DNA from: UBA60 sp964587885
GTDB lineage: Archaea > Thermoplasmatota > Poseidoniia > Poseidoniales > Poseidoniaceae
Length of the DNA stretch: 43,289 bases
Direction: 5' to 3'
Assembly (NCBI GenBank): GCA_964587885.1
Contig: CAZPME010000017.1
Span: 1-43,289 of the forward strand
Below, in pieces: positions 33,211 to 43,000 of the stretch (position 1 is its first letter; the number at the start of each line of letters is the position of its first letter). The notes under the pieces are model-generated. The model had not been told where the DNA came from. It searched no databases and saw nothing but the letters and a program-made list of their open reading frames with translations. The position numbers and the translations under genes were made by a program.

Positions 33211-34623
33211 ATGCTGATAATTATCGCGGGGGCGGGAAGGGTAGGTCTTGACCTTGCACGTAATCTGCGTGGAGAAAACCGCGACGTTGTATTGCTAGAT
33301 AATTCTGCAACCGCGGTTAAATCTGCTCAAAGTATCGATGCCCTTGTATTACACGGAGATGCCTTGGATCGAGAAAAATTGAAGATGGCTGGAATTCATA
33401 GTGCTACTGTTTTCATTGCTGCAACTGGTTCGGATGAGCGTAATTTGCTGACTTGTGCAATGGCACGACATGAATTTTCTCAAAATGGTGATGAAGGTAA
33501 GGAATTACTAACTATTTGCCGTATTTCCGATCCCGATTTATTACAAGAATACCGCGGAGGGCATCTGCGCGAATGGTGCGGAGTCGATTATGCAGTAATG
33601 CCGATTGAAAATAGCATCAGACGTCTAAAAACCGGTTTACGGGTTACTTCTTTTGACCAAGTAATTCCCTTTGGCCACCAGTCATATATCGTCGAATTAG
33701 GACTGACTAAGGATGCCCGGGATTTGGCTTTCAGCACTTTGGATCAAGCGAATTCACGAGTAGGAGGGTTGCCAACAATCGTCGGGATGAAGCGTGAAGG
33801 CGAGTCATCGATTATCCCCACATTAGATACTCAATTACTACCAAAAGACCAGGTCGCAGTTGCTGCCATTGGGATTCGTTCATTTCCTCGTATCGTACGA
33901 TTAATGGGTCACGATGAAGATGATTTTCCCGAGAATCCAAGAGTGGCTGTTTTCGGTGCCAACCATAGTGGTGCAAAGTTAGCTGAAGCCTACATAGCAG
34001 ATGGCTGTGAAGTTACAGTTATTGAGCCAGATTTAGCGGTCGCCAATGCTCTTGCCGGTAGTGCAGTAGGGGCCAATTCCAATCTTGATGTGATTAATGG
34101 TGACCATCATGACAAGGTATTATTGCGGGAAGTAGAATTACCTCATCACGACATTGCAGTTGCAGCATTGGATGATGATCACGCTAGCATTGCTGTTGCC
34201 CTTATGGCCCAGAGTCTTGGAGTCCCTAGAACAGGATTAATTCTCAATGATGCGGACCTAGTGAGTGTTGTTAAACGAATGGGGATAACTTTCGCGGTGA
34301 ATAAGAATCGTGTATGTGTCGATTTAATTCTAGCCAAGATTCATGATGCCTTAACCGGGGCTTATGGAGTGCTAGAGACGATTCCACATATTATTGGAGT
34401 GGGGCTTGAAGTCAAATCAGGCGATGAGAGAATTGGCTCGACATTGGATGAGATTAAGTTACCTTCATACTGTAAAGTGGCATTTATTCAGCGACTCGAC
34501 CCTGATGGAGAAAGGGTTACCTTGGCAACTAATGAGGAGCGAGTATTGCAAGAAGGTGATAGAATCATTTGTTTCTTACCCCAAGATAGAGTCGATGACC
34601 TGAGGCGAAGGTTTTCGGAGTGA
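33211..34623 (+). CDS. trkA: Trk potassium uptake regulatory subunit TrkA
   Basis: Cytoplasmic NAD(H)/nucleotide-binding ring subunit that gates the TrkH potassium channel. Two tandem RCK units are visible: the first begins IIIAGAGRVGLDLARNL at residue 3, the second AVFGANHSGAKLAEAYIADG near 247. Each is followed by a TrkA-C domain (about 145-225 and 385-468). The second dinucleotide motif is weaker (GANHSG). The length of 470 residues is the classic double TrkA. GAGGTGATATTCA before ATG 33211 is a strong ribosome site. trkH follows after four bases, so the two are an operon, probably including the interrupted transglutaminase gene upstream. Confidence 0.95.
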   Translation: MLIIIAGAGRVGLDLARNLRGENRDVVLLDNSATAVKSAQSIDALVLHGDALDREKLKMAGIHSATVFIAATGSDERNLLTCAMARHEFSQNGDEGKELLTICRISDPDLLQEYRGGHLREWCGVDYAVMPIENSIRRLKTGLRVTSFDQVIPFGHQSYIVELGLTKDARDLAFSTLDQANSRVGGLPTIVGMKREGESSIIPTLDTQLLPKDQVAVAAIGIRSFPRIVRLMGHDEDDFPENPRVAVFGANHSGAKLAEAYIADGCEVTVIEPDLAVANALAGSAVGANSNLDVINGDHHDKVLLREVELPHHDIAVAALDDDHASIAVALMAQSLGVPRTGLILNDADLVSVVKRMGITFAVNKNRVCVDLILAKIHDALTGAYGVLETIPHIIGVGLEVKSGDERIGSTLDEIKLPSYCKVAFIQRLDPDGERVTLATNEERVLQEGDRIICFLPQDRVDDLRRRFSE

Positions 34624-34627
34624 TAAA

Positions 34628-36247
34628 ATGCGAAAAGATGTAGTCGCCCTAATTTTGGGCGCAATCATACTGTTGATGATATTACCATTATCTTTGGCAA
34701 TGCTAGTTACAATGTTTCTTGATGACCCCAATACTGCTTTGCGGGCTTTCGTAATCCCCATAGCACTATCTGGTGCACTAGGTTATTGTTTACTTACTTA
34801 TTTTGTTCGACCTACTACTAATGAAAGGCTGAGGGATGCAGAAGCATTTGCTGCAGTAGCACTTGCATGGCCAGTTGCCGTAGCGATTGGCGCCTTGCCA
34901 TATTGGTTATCGGGTGTATTCCACGGGCCATTTACTGACGGATCAACTTTTTCTGATATCGCTAGAGGGGCCATAAATTCATGGTTTGAAGCGATGTCAG
35001 GATTCACTACAACTGGGGCCACTGTAATCGATTGGAGAATGAGTCCAAATTGCATCAATGCAGGAACCGATTGCATCAATTCTCAACCGAAGGGAGTTCT
35101 ACTATGGAGAAGTATGACACAGTGGCTTGGTGGAATGGGAATAATCATGATTGGCATGGCTCTTTTGGCTAGGATTCTAGGGGGGGGTATGTCACTTGCA
35201 AGGGCAGAATTGACTGGACCATCTTTGTCAAGAGTTCGCCCTCGCCTAGAGGAGACTGCGTTTATTCTATGGGCGATTTATATCGGACTCACGATACTGG
35301 AAGCTATACTGTTGTACTTTGTAGGCGGTTTGAGTGGTTTTGATGCAATAAATCATAGCCTTACGACGATGCCGACAGGTGGATTTTCAACCCATGATGC
35401 CAGCATAGCATACTATGATTCAATCGCCACTGAAACAATAATCATTGTCTTCATGTTTATTGGGGGTATCAATTTCAGTCTGCTAGCGCTTTTCGTAGAT
35501 GGAGAATGGAAACGTGCGATTAAAGATGAGGAGGCTAGGTATTATGCAGCAATATTACTACTGTGCATACTCTTCACAGTCGGAGTTCTAAAGTACTCTG
35601 GCTGGGAGATTGGTCAGGCGACTAGAGAATCCGCTTTTACCATAGTGTCAATCGGGACATCTAGTGGGTATGTGAATAACGATTACACCGGAAACCCTTG
35701 GCCAACTGTGACTTTACTAATTCTCTTATTCCTGATGGTAATGGGTGCATCTGCAGGATCCACCAGCGGCGGTTTGAAAGTACTCCGATTTAATCTTGCC
35801 ATCAAGGTTGCATGGAGAGAGTTGTCTAGGATTGCAAATCCCCGCCAAGTAAAGGCAATCCGCATGAATGACGAAGTCATCGAAGAGGATTTCATTTCAC
35901 TAATTGTGGGTATGCTAATAGTTTGGATGGGGATTTTCATTTTCTCGTCTTTAGTCATGGCCTTATTGCTCCCTAATAGTGACTTTGAGACCATCATTTC
36001 AGTTGTTGCCACCTCACTTGGTAATACGGGCCCTGCTCTTGGATCCTTTGGGGCAACTGACACTTGGTCCACGATGAATACACCAGCGTTAATGTGGACT
36101 TCTGCATTAATGTGGTTGGGTCGTCTAGAATTGCTCACAGCATTGATCCTCCTACACCCGCGCACATGGAGAAATGAAGAGAGAGATAGTGCCAAAGATA
36201 AAGCATCTCTGAAATTCTTCAACAAATTATTCAAGCGCGAAGATTAG
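34628..36247 (+). CDS. trkH: Trk potassium uptake channel subunit TrkH
   Basis: Membrane potassium/sodium channel-transporter with four M1-P-M2 units. Pore-loop segments with their filter glycines are visible: FTTTGATV, TTMPTGGFSTHD, GTSSGYVN and TSLGNTGPALGS. The 539 residues and eight or more helices match TrkH/KtrB. An insertion with two cysteines (NCINAGTDC) follows the first pore loop and faces outside. GGAGTGATAAA upstream sets ATG 34628. The gene ends with TAG and overlaps the convergent rfcL stop by four bases. Confidence 0.95.
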   Translation: MRKDVVALILGAIILLMILPLSLAMLVTMFLDDPNTALRAFVIPIALSGALGYCLLTYFVRPTTNERLRDAEAFAAVALAWPVAVAIGALPYWLSGVFHGPFTDGSTFSDIARGAINSWFEAMSGFTTTGATVIDWRMSPNCINAGTDCINSQPKGVLLWRSMTQWLGGMGIIMIGMALLARILGGGMSLARAELTGPSLSRVRPRLEETAFILWAIYIGLTILEAILLYFVGGLSGFDAINHSLTTMPTGGFSTHDASIAYYDSIATETIIIVFMFIGGINFSLLALFVDGEWKRAIKDEEARYYAAILLLCILFTVGVLKYSGWEIGQATRESAFTIVSIGTSSGYVNNDYTGNPWPTVTLLILLFLMVMGASAGSTSGGLKVLRFNLAIKVAWRELSRIANPRQVKAIRMNDEVIEEDFISLIVGMLIVWMGIFIFSSLVMALLLPNSDFETIISVVATSLGNTGPALGSFGATDTWSTMNTPALMWTSALMWLGRLELLTALILLHPRTWRNEERDSAKDKASLKFFNKLFKRED

Positions 36248-37788
36248 AATAGAGTTTTTTGGTTTGTTGCGGAATCACCATCGCCATCGCTAGAATCGTC
36301 ATTTTCATCCTCATGAAACTCCTGTTCATCTTCCACACGGACGACTTCGATCTCTTCTGGTTTAGTTAATTCTGCTGCATCATGGAAGCGCGCAACAATA
36401 TCCTTGGTTGCTTTTACATTGGGTCTTAATCCGCAAAGTGTGATATGCTCATGTCCGTCTAGGCCGTATGATAATGACAGAGTGAAGTCACTATTATCGT
36501 AATCTTCGTTACTGGTAGAGTGCACTGCAGCTAGAGAGGGATACAGCTCCTGCCTAGCGGCTTTTTTCGAACAGCCACAGGACTGTGATAATTTCTCAAT
36601 AATCCCTCCACGACGCCAAGGCTCGTGCCCACGACGAAGGAAATCAGGATATGAAATGTATATTTTCCCGGATTGCGCAGCGGAAACAACAGTAGCTGCA
36701 AGGCTGGCGAGGTTTGCACCCCAATACCAAGCACGATAGGCACGATTGGTAAATCTAACATTTAGAGCCATGTCGGCGACTGATAAAGCTTGAGCTCCCC
36801 GTCGTATTTCAGCGGGATTCTGAAATATCGCCGAGTTGTTCCAAGTAACCCATGCGGCCAAATCATCCGGGTCGCGATCAAGAAGTCGAGATAATCGAAC
36901 TGCATCACTTGAATTGTTTATTCTATAGAGGCGTTCAAGGCCGGGAAAAGTTTCCATTGTACTATCTCTAAGCCCTAAATCAACGTATTCCTTCACCATC
37001 TCAATATCGATATGCCCGGAACTAGTTTCAGACAGGATTTGCAGGTCTTTTACCAAGGCCCGCAAATCTCCGGGATTGCTGCGAACAAAGTAATCCAATG
37101 CCCCAATATCAATCTCAATTTTTTCCGCACTTAGGATTCGTCGGGCGATTCGCCGCTTTGATTCTTCATCCGCACGTTTGAATTCGACTTTACGGGCTAG
37201 CCGCAAAACCTTGTCGCGCGCAGTAGACCAATTTCTACCGCGCCCCCACAACCTCATTTCATCATTACAAGCAAGGATGACAGGCTGTGATGTTTTTTCC
37301 AACAGATTTAGCAATTCTCCCTTCCCTCCACTATCTCCCTTGATATTTACCTCTTCATCAGTATCAGCAGTCATATTCTTTAGCAATCTAGATTCGCTTA
37401 TGGTAGCGAAACTTCCAGCCAAGTGGTCTACTTCATCGAGCAGTATGATGGTGCGGTTATTCAGTTGGTCACCATCTTGATGGAATATTGAGCGGTGGGT
37501 GGCACCACGAGTTGCAGCTTTGCGAATTGCTAGAGCGTTACGCTCATCGCTGGCATTAAGCTCAATCACATTCCAACCTTTGTCTGCAGCGATGGCCCGA
37601 GCGATTGTGGTCTTTCCGACACCAGGAGGTCCAACGAGCAGCATGCCTTTTTTCTCAGGTTTACCGGCCTCCCATTTTTCCAACCAATTCCGAATTGTTT
37701 GGCGAATACCAACATTGCCTTCAAGCATAGATTCGCTGGCTGGCCGGTATCGCTCGCTCCAGTCAGAAGGAGCGTTATCTTCAGCCAT
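36244..37788 (-). CDS. rfcL: Replication factor C large subunit
   Basis: AAA+ ATPase subunit of the archaeal clamp loader that opens and loads PCNA. Walker A GPPGVGKTT is at residues 53-61, Walker B IILLDEVDH follows, then sensor-1 ILACND and the C-terminal collar domain. The last residues are QKTLF, which resembles the core of a PCNA-interacting (PIP) motif, placed at the very end as in other archaeal large subunits. The frame is open back to 37971, but ATG 37788 (MAEDNAPSDWSERYRP) matches the family start and gives 514 residues. It lies 49 bases after glyS on the same strand. The small subunit is not in the window. Confidence 0.95.
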   Translation of the reverse strand: MAEDNAPSDWSERYRPASESMLEGNVGIRQTIRNWLEKWEAGKPEKKGMLLVGPPGVGKTTIARAIAADKGWNVIELNASDERNALAIRKAATRGATHRSIFHQDGDQLNNRTIILLDEVDHLAGSFATISESRLLKNMTADTDEEVNIKGDSGGKGELLNLLEKTSQPVILACNDEMRLWGRGRNWSTARDKVLRLARKVEFKRADEESKRRIARRILSAEKIEIDIGALDYFVRSNPGDLRALVKDLQILSETSSGHIDIEMVKEYVDLGLRDSTMETFPGLERLYRINNSSDAVRLSRLLDRDPDDLAAWVTWNNSAIFQNPAEIRRGAQALSVADMALNVRFTNRAYRAWYWGANLASLAATVVSAAQSGKIYISYPDFLRRGHEPWRRGGIIEKLSQSCGCSKKAARQELYPSLAAVHSTSNEDYDNSDFTLSLSYGLDGHEHITLCGLRPNVKATKDIVARFHDAAELTKPEEIEVVRVEDEQEFHEDENDDSSDGDGDSATNQKTLF

Positions 37789-37837
37789 AGTGCCTACGTA
37801 CTGCCGACACTCTTTCAAGGTTGAGCAGAGTAATGCA

Positions 37838-39553
37838 TTATTCAACAAATAAGCTAGATACCTTTCCACTTGAAATAATCGTTGCAATTTCACTGATAGG
37901 GTGGCGAATTTGCATTTGACTATCACGTTGGCGAATAGTTGCAGTTCCATCTTCAAGTGATTGGTGATCAATCGTCACGCACCATGGAAGACCTACTTCA
38001 TCTGCACGAGCATAACGCCGGCCGATTGAGCCCGAGCCATCATAGTAGGAAAGCAAACCAGCGGTAGAGCAAATGTCGCGATTGAGATCTGCTGCAGCAA
38101 CTTCCATCCCATCCTTTTCGAATAACGGCAATACGGCAACATCTAGGGGGGCGATTGAATCGGCAAGGCGCATAACTGAGTATTCTTCACCCTGTTTGAC
38201 AATTTCCTGCCACGAATGGTCGATTACATGCCAAATAATTCGGTCAATTCCAAAGGCCGGCTCAACAACATGAGGGAGAAACCACTCGCCATTTATTGAC
38301 TCTTGAATTCGCTTTGTCTTGACATGTTCTGCCTCAATATTCACGCGCTCTCCGTCGGGTAGTTGTAGTGAAAAGGGGAATTCATTGGGAATTTCCGATA
38401 ATGCTTCCAATGCTTGCTTGACAGCCCCCGCTAATCCCTTGAAAGCGGGGCCAGCGTTTGAGCCATCAATTGTCATTATCTCTTTATCGATCTCGACCGC
38501 TTCTGACCATGGCCGCCATGCTCGCAAGCGTTGACCAGTTGCATTTTCATGGGCTTCTAGATCATAGCATCCGCGATGTGCGATGCCAACACATTCGACC
38601 CATCCATAGGATCCGTGGATTTCGACATCCCAGCAATCACTAGCGTAATGGGCCATTTCATTTTGTAGGTGCTGGCGAAAGCGCAAACGTTTACGATCAA
38701 TCCCAATTCCAACTAAGAAATCATATGTCTGAGCCATAAAATAGGCGACTGTTGGATGGCGGATAATTTCCTGCGAGAGGGCTTGTGGAATGGAGGTTTC
38801 TATCTCTCCTTGGCCATCAGCGAGTAATGTTACCAATACATCTTGCCATGGTGAAAAATCATGGTTCGTATCTGCTTCTGGGTCAATGAAATATTCCAGT
38901 TCAGCCATATTAAATTCACGCAATCTAATCATGCCTTGTCGAGGGCTAATCTCATTGCGGTAACCTTTTCCAACCTGTGTTGCGCCAAAGGGAAGACGCT
39001 GACGGAAATGGCGGTAGAGTGAGGGAAAGTTGGTAAACATTCCCTGCGCAGTTTCGGGTCGCAAAAATCCAGCTCGACCGCTTTCGCCGGAACCAATGGT
39101 CGTATTAAACATCAAATTCTGGGCTGATACTTCCGACCAATTTTGTTCACCACATTCTGGGCAGTGAGGAGATATTTTAGCAAGTAATGATTCTAATTCG
39201 GACTTGTTCAATGAATCAGCATTATTGTGTAATCCTTCGAGCAAACTATCAGCCCTGAAAGCACCTTGACAACTACCACAAGAGGAAAGAAAATCTGTGA
39301 ATTCACCAACATGGCCGCTAGCCTCGAGGACTGGATATGGAGTTACTGTTGGACAGGATAACTCAACGACATTGCCCAATGATTGCCAATGTTCAATCCA
39401 AGTTTGATTCACTTTATTGCGCAGCCGCCCTCCTATTGGCCCATAATCATACAATCCGGCTGCACCGCCGTGTATCTCAAAAGAAGGGAGAATAACACCT
39501 CTTCTTCGTAGGACCCCGACCAGTCTTTCAAGCCTCTCATCGCGCTCAGACAT
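37838..39553 (-). CDS. glyS: Glycyl-tRNA synthetase (class II, archaeal/eukaryotic type)
   Basis: Charges tRNA-Gly. N-terminal ERLVGVLRRRGVILPSFEIHGG and GLYDYGPIGGRLRNKV are diagnostic of the dimeric alpha2 enzyme. A zinc-binding pair (SCGSCQGAF and CPECGEQNW) lies at about 90-140. Class II motif 2 is GKGYRNEISPRQGMIRLREF, followed by GIDRIIWHVIDHSW for motif 3 and an anticodon-binding domain (APLDVAVLPLFEKDG). The 571 residues are normal. Minus-strand GAGG before ATG 39553 supports the start. It is the first gene of a glyS-rfcL pair, divergent from the ferredoxin gene. Confidence 0.97.
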   Translation of the reverse strand: MSERDERLERLVGVLRRRGVILPSFEIHGGAAGLYDYGPIGGRLRNKVNQTWIEHWQSLGNVVELSCPTVTPYPVLEASGHVGEFTDFLSSCGSCQGAFRADSLLEGLHNNADSLNKSELESLLAKISPHCPECGEQNWSEVSAQNLMFNTTIGSGESGRAGFLRPETAQGMFTNFPSLYRHFRQRLPFGATQVGKGYRNEISPRQGMIRLREFNMAELEYFIDPEADTNHDFSPWQDVLVTLLADGQGEIETSIPQALSQEIIRHPTVAYFMAQTYDFLVGIGIDRKRLRFRQHLQNEMAHYASDCWDVEIHGSYGWVECVGIAHRGCYDLEAHENATGQRLRAWRPWSEAVEIDKEIMTIDGSNAGPAFKGLAGAVKQALEALSEIPNEFPFSLQLPDGERVNIEAEHVKTKRIQESINGEWFLPHVVEPAFGIDRIIWHVIDHSWQEIVKQGEEYSVMRLADSIAPLDVAVLPLFEKDGMEVAAADLNRDICSTAGLLSYYDGSGSIGRRYARADEVGLPWCVTIDHQSLEDGTATIRQRDSQMQIRHPISEIATIISSGKVSSLFVE

Positions 39554-39608
39554 AGCACTTCCTCGACCGGTCGTAACGTCACCCCATCATCAAAGGTGCG
39601 CTGTGAAA

Positions 39609-39638
39609 TATTACTTGGACACGTTTTATGCAGTAATA
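39609..39638. repeat. 7-base inverted repeat in the glyS/ferredoxin divergent promoter region
   Basis: TATTACT (39609-39615) mirrors AGTAATA (39632-39638) with a 16-base spacer containing GTTTTATG. It is centred in the 129-base gap between the divergent starts 39553 and 39683, where an operator would sit. No protein can be named for it. Confidence 0.35.
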
Positions 39639-39682
39639 CATGAGATGCAAAGAATTGAGAGAGGAGAGGCTTTGGTAGGGTC

Positions 39683-39991
39683 ATGACGCAAAGTATGGTT
39701 GCGATATCACAATCGGATTGCACCGGTTGCGACCAATGCATCACTCATTGTCCATTTGAGGCACTTCTTCCCGCCTTAGAAATCCCACCAGGGATGCGTA
39801 AAAGGCCTATTATTGTAGTTGAATCACGTTGCGTAGGGTGTCTTTCCTGCATAGGTTCATGCCCGACTATTGCGTTGCATGAATTGGTCGTACCACCTAT
39901 TGCGATTGAATCACCATTAAAGGCCACCTCAGGCCATGTTGAAAGTGAAAAAATCGTTCGCTGGGGAAAGTATGGTTTGGGAGTTGCATAG
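39683..39991 (+). CDS. 2[4Fe-4S] ferredoxin-like protein
   Basis: A 102-residue electron carrier with two classic CxxCxxCxxxCP motifs: Cys13, 16, 19, 23 and Cys50, 53, 56, 60. The insert between the two clusters (residues 25-49) is longer than in clostridial ferredoxin, and a 40-residue tail after the second cluster has no motif. It could serve oxidoreductases or ETF-type electron flow from acyl-CoA oxidation; the partner is not identifiable. GGTAGGGTC precedes ATG 39683. It is followed after 70 bases by the helicase gene. Confidence 0.88.
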   Translation: MTQSMVAISQSDCTGCDQCITHCPFEALLPALEIPPGMRKRPIIVVESRCVGCLSCIGSCPTIALHELVVPPIAIESPLKATSGHVESEKIVRWGKYGLGVA

Positions 39992-40061
39992 TATCTTCTT
40001 TTGCGATATATTGAAATAGACTATCGCTTCCATGCAACCCTGTTAAAGGGCGAACAAAAAT

Positions 40062-43000
40062 ATGGCTGAAATCACATATCTCAATTCGCCGCTCGAAACC
40101 GAGTTATTGTGCGAGCGATTGAGTCAACCTGTACGAGATTGGTTTAATGCCACATTTCCAGATTTCACTGAACCCCAAAAGCTTGCAATTCCTTCGATAA
40201 TGGATGGTGACCATCTTTTACTCTGTTCTCCAACCGGTTCGGGAAAAACCTTGACCGCATTTTTGACGATTATTGACCAGTTAGTTCGCCGCTCGCTTGA
40301 TGGCACCCTTGAGCAACGTATACATTGCATCTATATTTCCCCGATCAAGGCCTTGGCCAACGATATCCAGAAGAACTTGCTTCAACCTCTCAAGGAAATC
40401 AGTGAGCACTATCTTCCCGACCGAGCTATCCCTATCAGGGTCGGTCTAAGGACTGGAGATACGTCTCAATCTGATCGCCAAAAAATGTTGCGTAAACCAC
40501 CGCATATTCTTATCACAACTCCTGAAAGTATGGCTATTGCAATTTCATCAAAACGCTTCAAGCCAATAGTCTCAGATGTGGAGTGGTTAATCCTTGACGA
40601 ATTACACAGTTTGGTTTCCAGTAAGCGTGGGACTCATCTCGCCCTAACAATGGCTCATCTTGATACATTGTTGCAACGTCCAGTTCAAAGGCTCGGAATT
40701 TCAGCGACAATGGAACCATTAGAAACCGTCGCTGAATATTTGGTGCCTTCAACGACTCAGCGACAAGAGGATGGTGGGGTCAAAATCGCCAAGGTCTCAG
40801 GTTCACGTGAATTGGATTTGGACATTGTCCTTTCACATGCTAGATTTAGTGACTTACCTGTGAAGTCAATACTTGAGCACAACATTGAGATGATTAAGGA
40901 GTATATTGATGCCCATAATACCACTCTTGTCTTTGCAAACACAAGGAAAATGACTGAAATCATTGTCCAAAAACTTCGAGTTCTTGGTATGGGTGAATTG
41001 GTTGCTGGACACCATGGTTCAATGGATAAGAAAATCCGTCTGGGTGTTGAAAACAAATTAAAGCGTGGCGAGTTACGTGCTGTCGTCACCTCATCATCTC
41101 TCGAAATGGGAATTGATATAGGTAGTGTCGATTGTGTTCTGCAAATTGGCTCACCGGGATCAATATCCACAGCATTGCAGAGAATTGGCCGTGCCAGTCA
41201 CCATGTTGGTGGGATACCACGGGCACGATTTATTCCACAATCGGTTGATGATTTGATTGAACTAGCAGCACTTCAAGCCGCAATTCAAATTGGCGACATG
41301 GATAATCTCATTTTTCCTGAGAATTGCCTCGATGTCCTTGCCCAATTCCTTATCGGCCAAGTGATAATGCAGGAGATGGATTTAGATGATGCGTATGCAG
41401 TTGTTCGCTCAGCCTGGTCCTATAGGAATCTCGAATATGATGATTTCATTGAAGTATTAGATATGCTGGAAGAGGAACGCCGAATTTGGATTGATTGGGA
41501 GGAGAATACTTTTGGCGGACGTGGCTACTCACGCATGATTTATTACACCAATATTGGAACTATTGCCCCCAATAATTCGTATCTTGTATTCAACCAAGAT
41601 GGAAGCATTCTTGGTCAATTATCTGCATCATTTGTTTCCAATCTTCGTACTTCGGATGTGATATTACTGGGTGGTTCAACATACCGTGTTCATACCATCC
41701 AAGGAACCAGAGTAAATGTTAATCCGGTTACAGGCCATCGGCCAACTGTTCCCTCATGGGCCGGTGAAGCACGTTCTCGCTCGCGTGAATTATCTCAACA
41801 TCTTCTAGACTTGCAGCATAATTGTATTGTTACAATAAGGATGGGCAATGATATTGATGACTTACTGACACGTGTGTACGGTTTATCTGCACCTGTTGCA
41901 AAAGCCATTACCCGCTTCTTCGATGAGCATACTATAGATTCGTTTCAGGCCCCTTCGGCGCAACGTTTGCTGGTTGAACAAATACTCGGAGGAATGCCTA
42001 CATATCTAGTCACAACTGGGAGAGGGCGATCATTCAATATGGCATTGGGATATTTCATGGCTGGACTTGCACAGAAAAATGAGATCCATGTCGCAGAACT
42101 TTCATTTGATGAAAATGCATTACTGATTAAGACTTCTAAAGAAATCGACCCGGGTGAATTGTATGAGTTGTTCAAAACCAATAGTCATGTAGAAGTCATC
42201 GACCGCTATATCACCACTACGCAACTTTTTGCCAAGAGATTCCGTGAAGTTGCTGGGCGCTCTCTTATTATTCCACGCCGAATTGGGTCCGATGAAATCA
42301 GTCCACAACAATACCAACAGAAGGCCGATGCTTTACTTGCAAAGCATCGTACGATGGAAGATAGTTTACTGATAAAAGAGACACGAAATGAGATCTTCTG
42401 GCAGGATATTGACTTGGCAGGGCTTGAAGAATTCCTTGAGCAATCTCGCCATCATGATGTTTCCTTAGTTCATACCAAAGGAAGCGTACCATCAAAACTT
42501 GGAATGTCTCTATTCATCGCATCCTTTGAAGATTTATTGTCGATGCGCGCCCGTGCATATCTCGTAAAGGACATAAACCCCGAAGTACTAATGAAGTTAC
42601 TAGGTCGTCGAAGTCTTGCTACTGAACTCAGCAAGAACCAGCTCGATAAATACTATCTGGATAAGGTTCCAGTGCCAGAAACTGCGGAAGAATTATTGAT
42701 TCTAATGAATCGTGGTGGTGGCCTTAATCGAGATCTCGAGAACCCACTATATCGACAAAAGTTGAAAGACAAGGTGGATATTGAAACCGTTAAAAGTTGG
42801 GTCGAAGAACTGGCAAATTCTGGAGTCATTACCAAAATTGATGGAACTGGAAATGAGGAATTAGATCAAAAATGGTTCTCGCAATACATGGGTGAAATCC
42901 ATGGTACTTTAGGAGTGTTAGCCTCTAATGGTGGTGCTGAAATCAGCGACCTTAGGGACCTTTATTCGCGTGGTTTCACATATAAGATTGCAACAAAATT

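Noticed and set aside
37789..37971. Extended N-terminus of rfcL up to 37971
   Set aside because: It overlaps the end of glyS, and the family start pattern begins at 37788.
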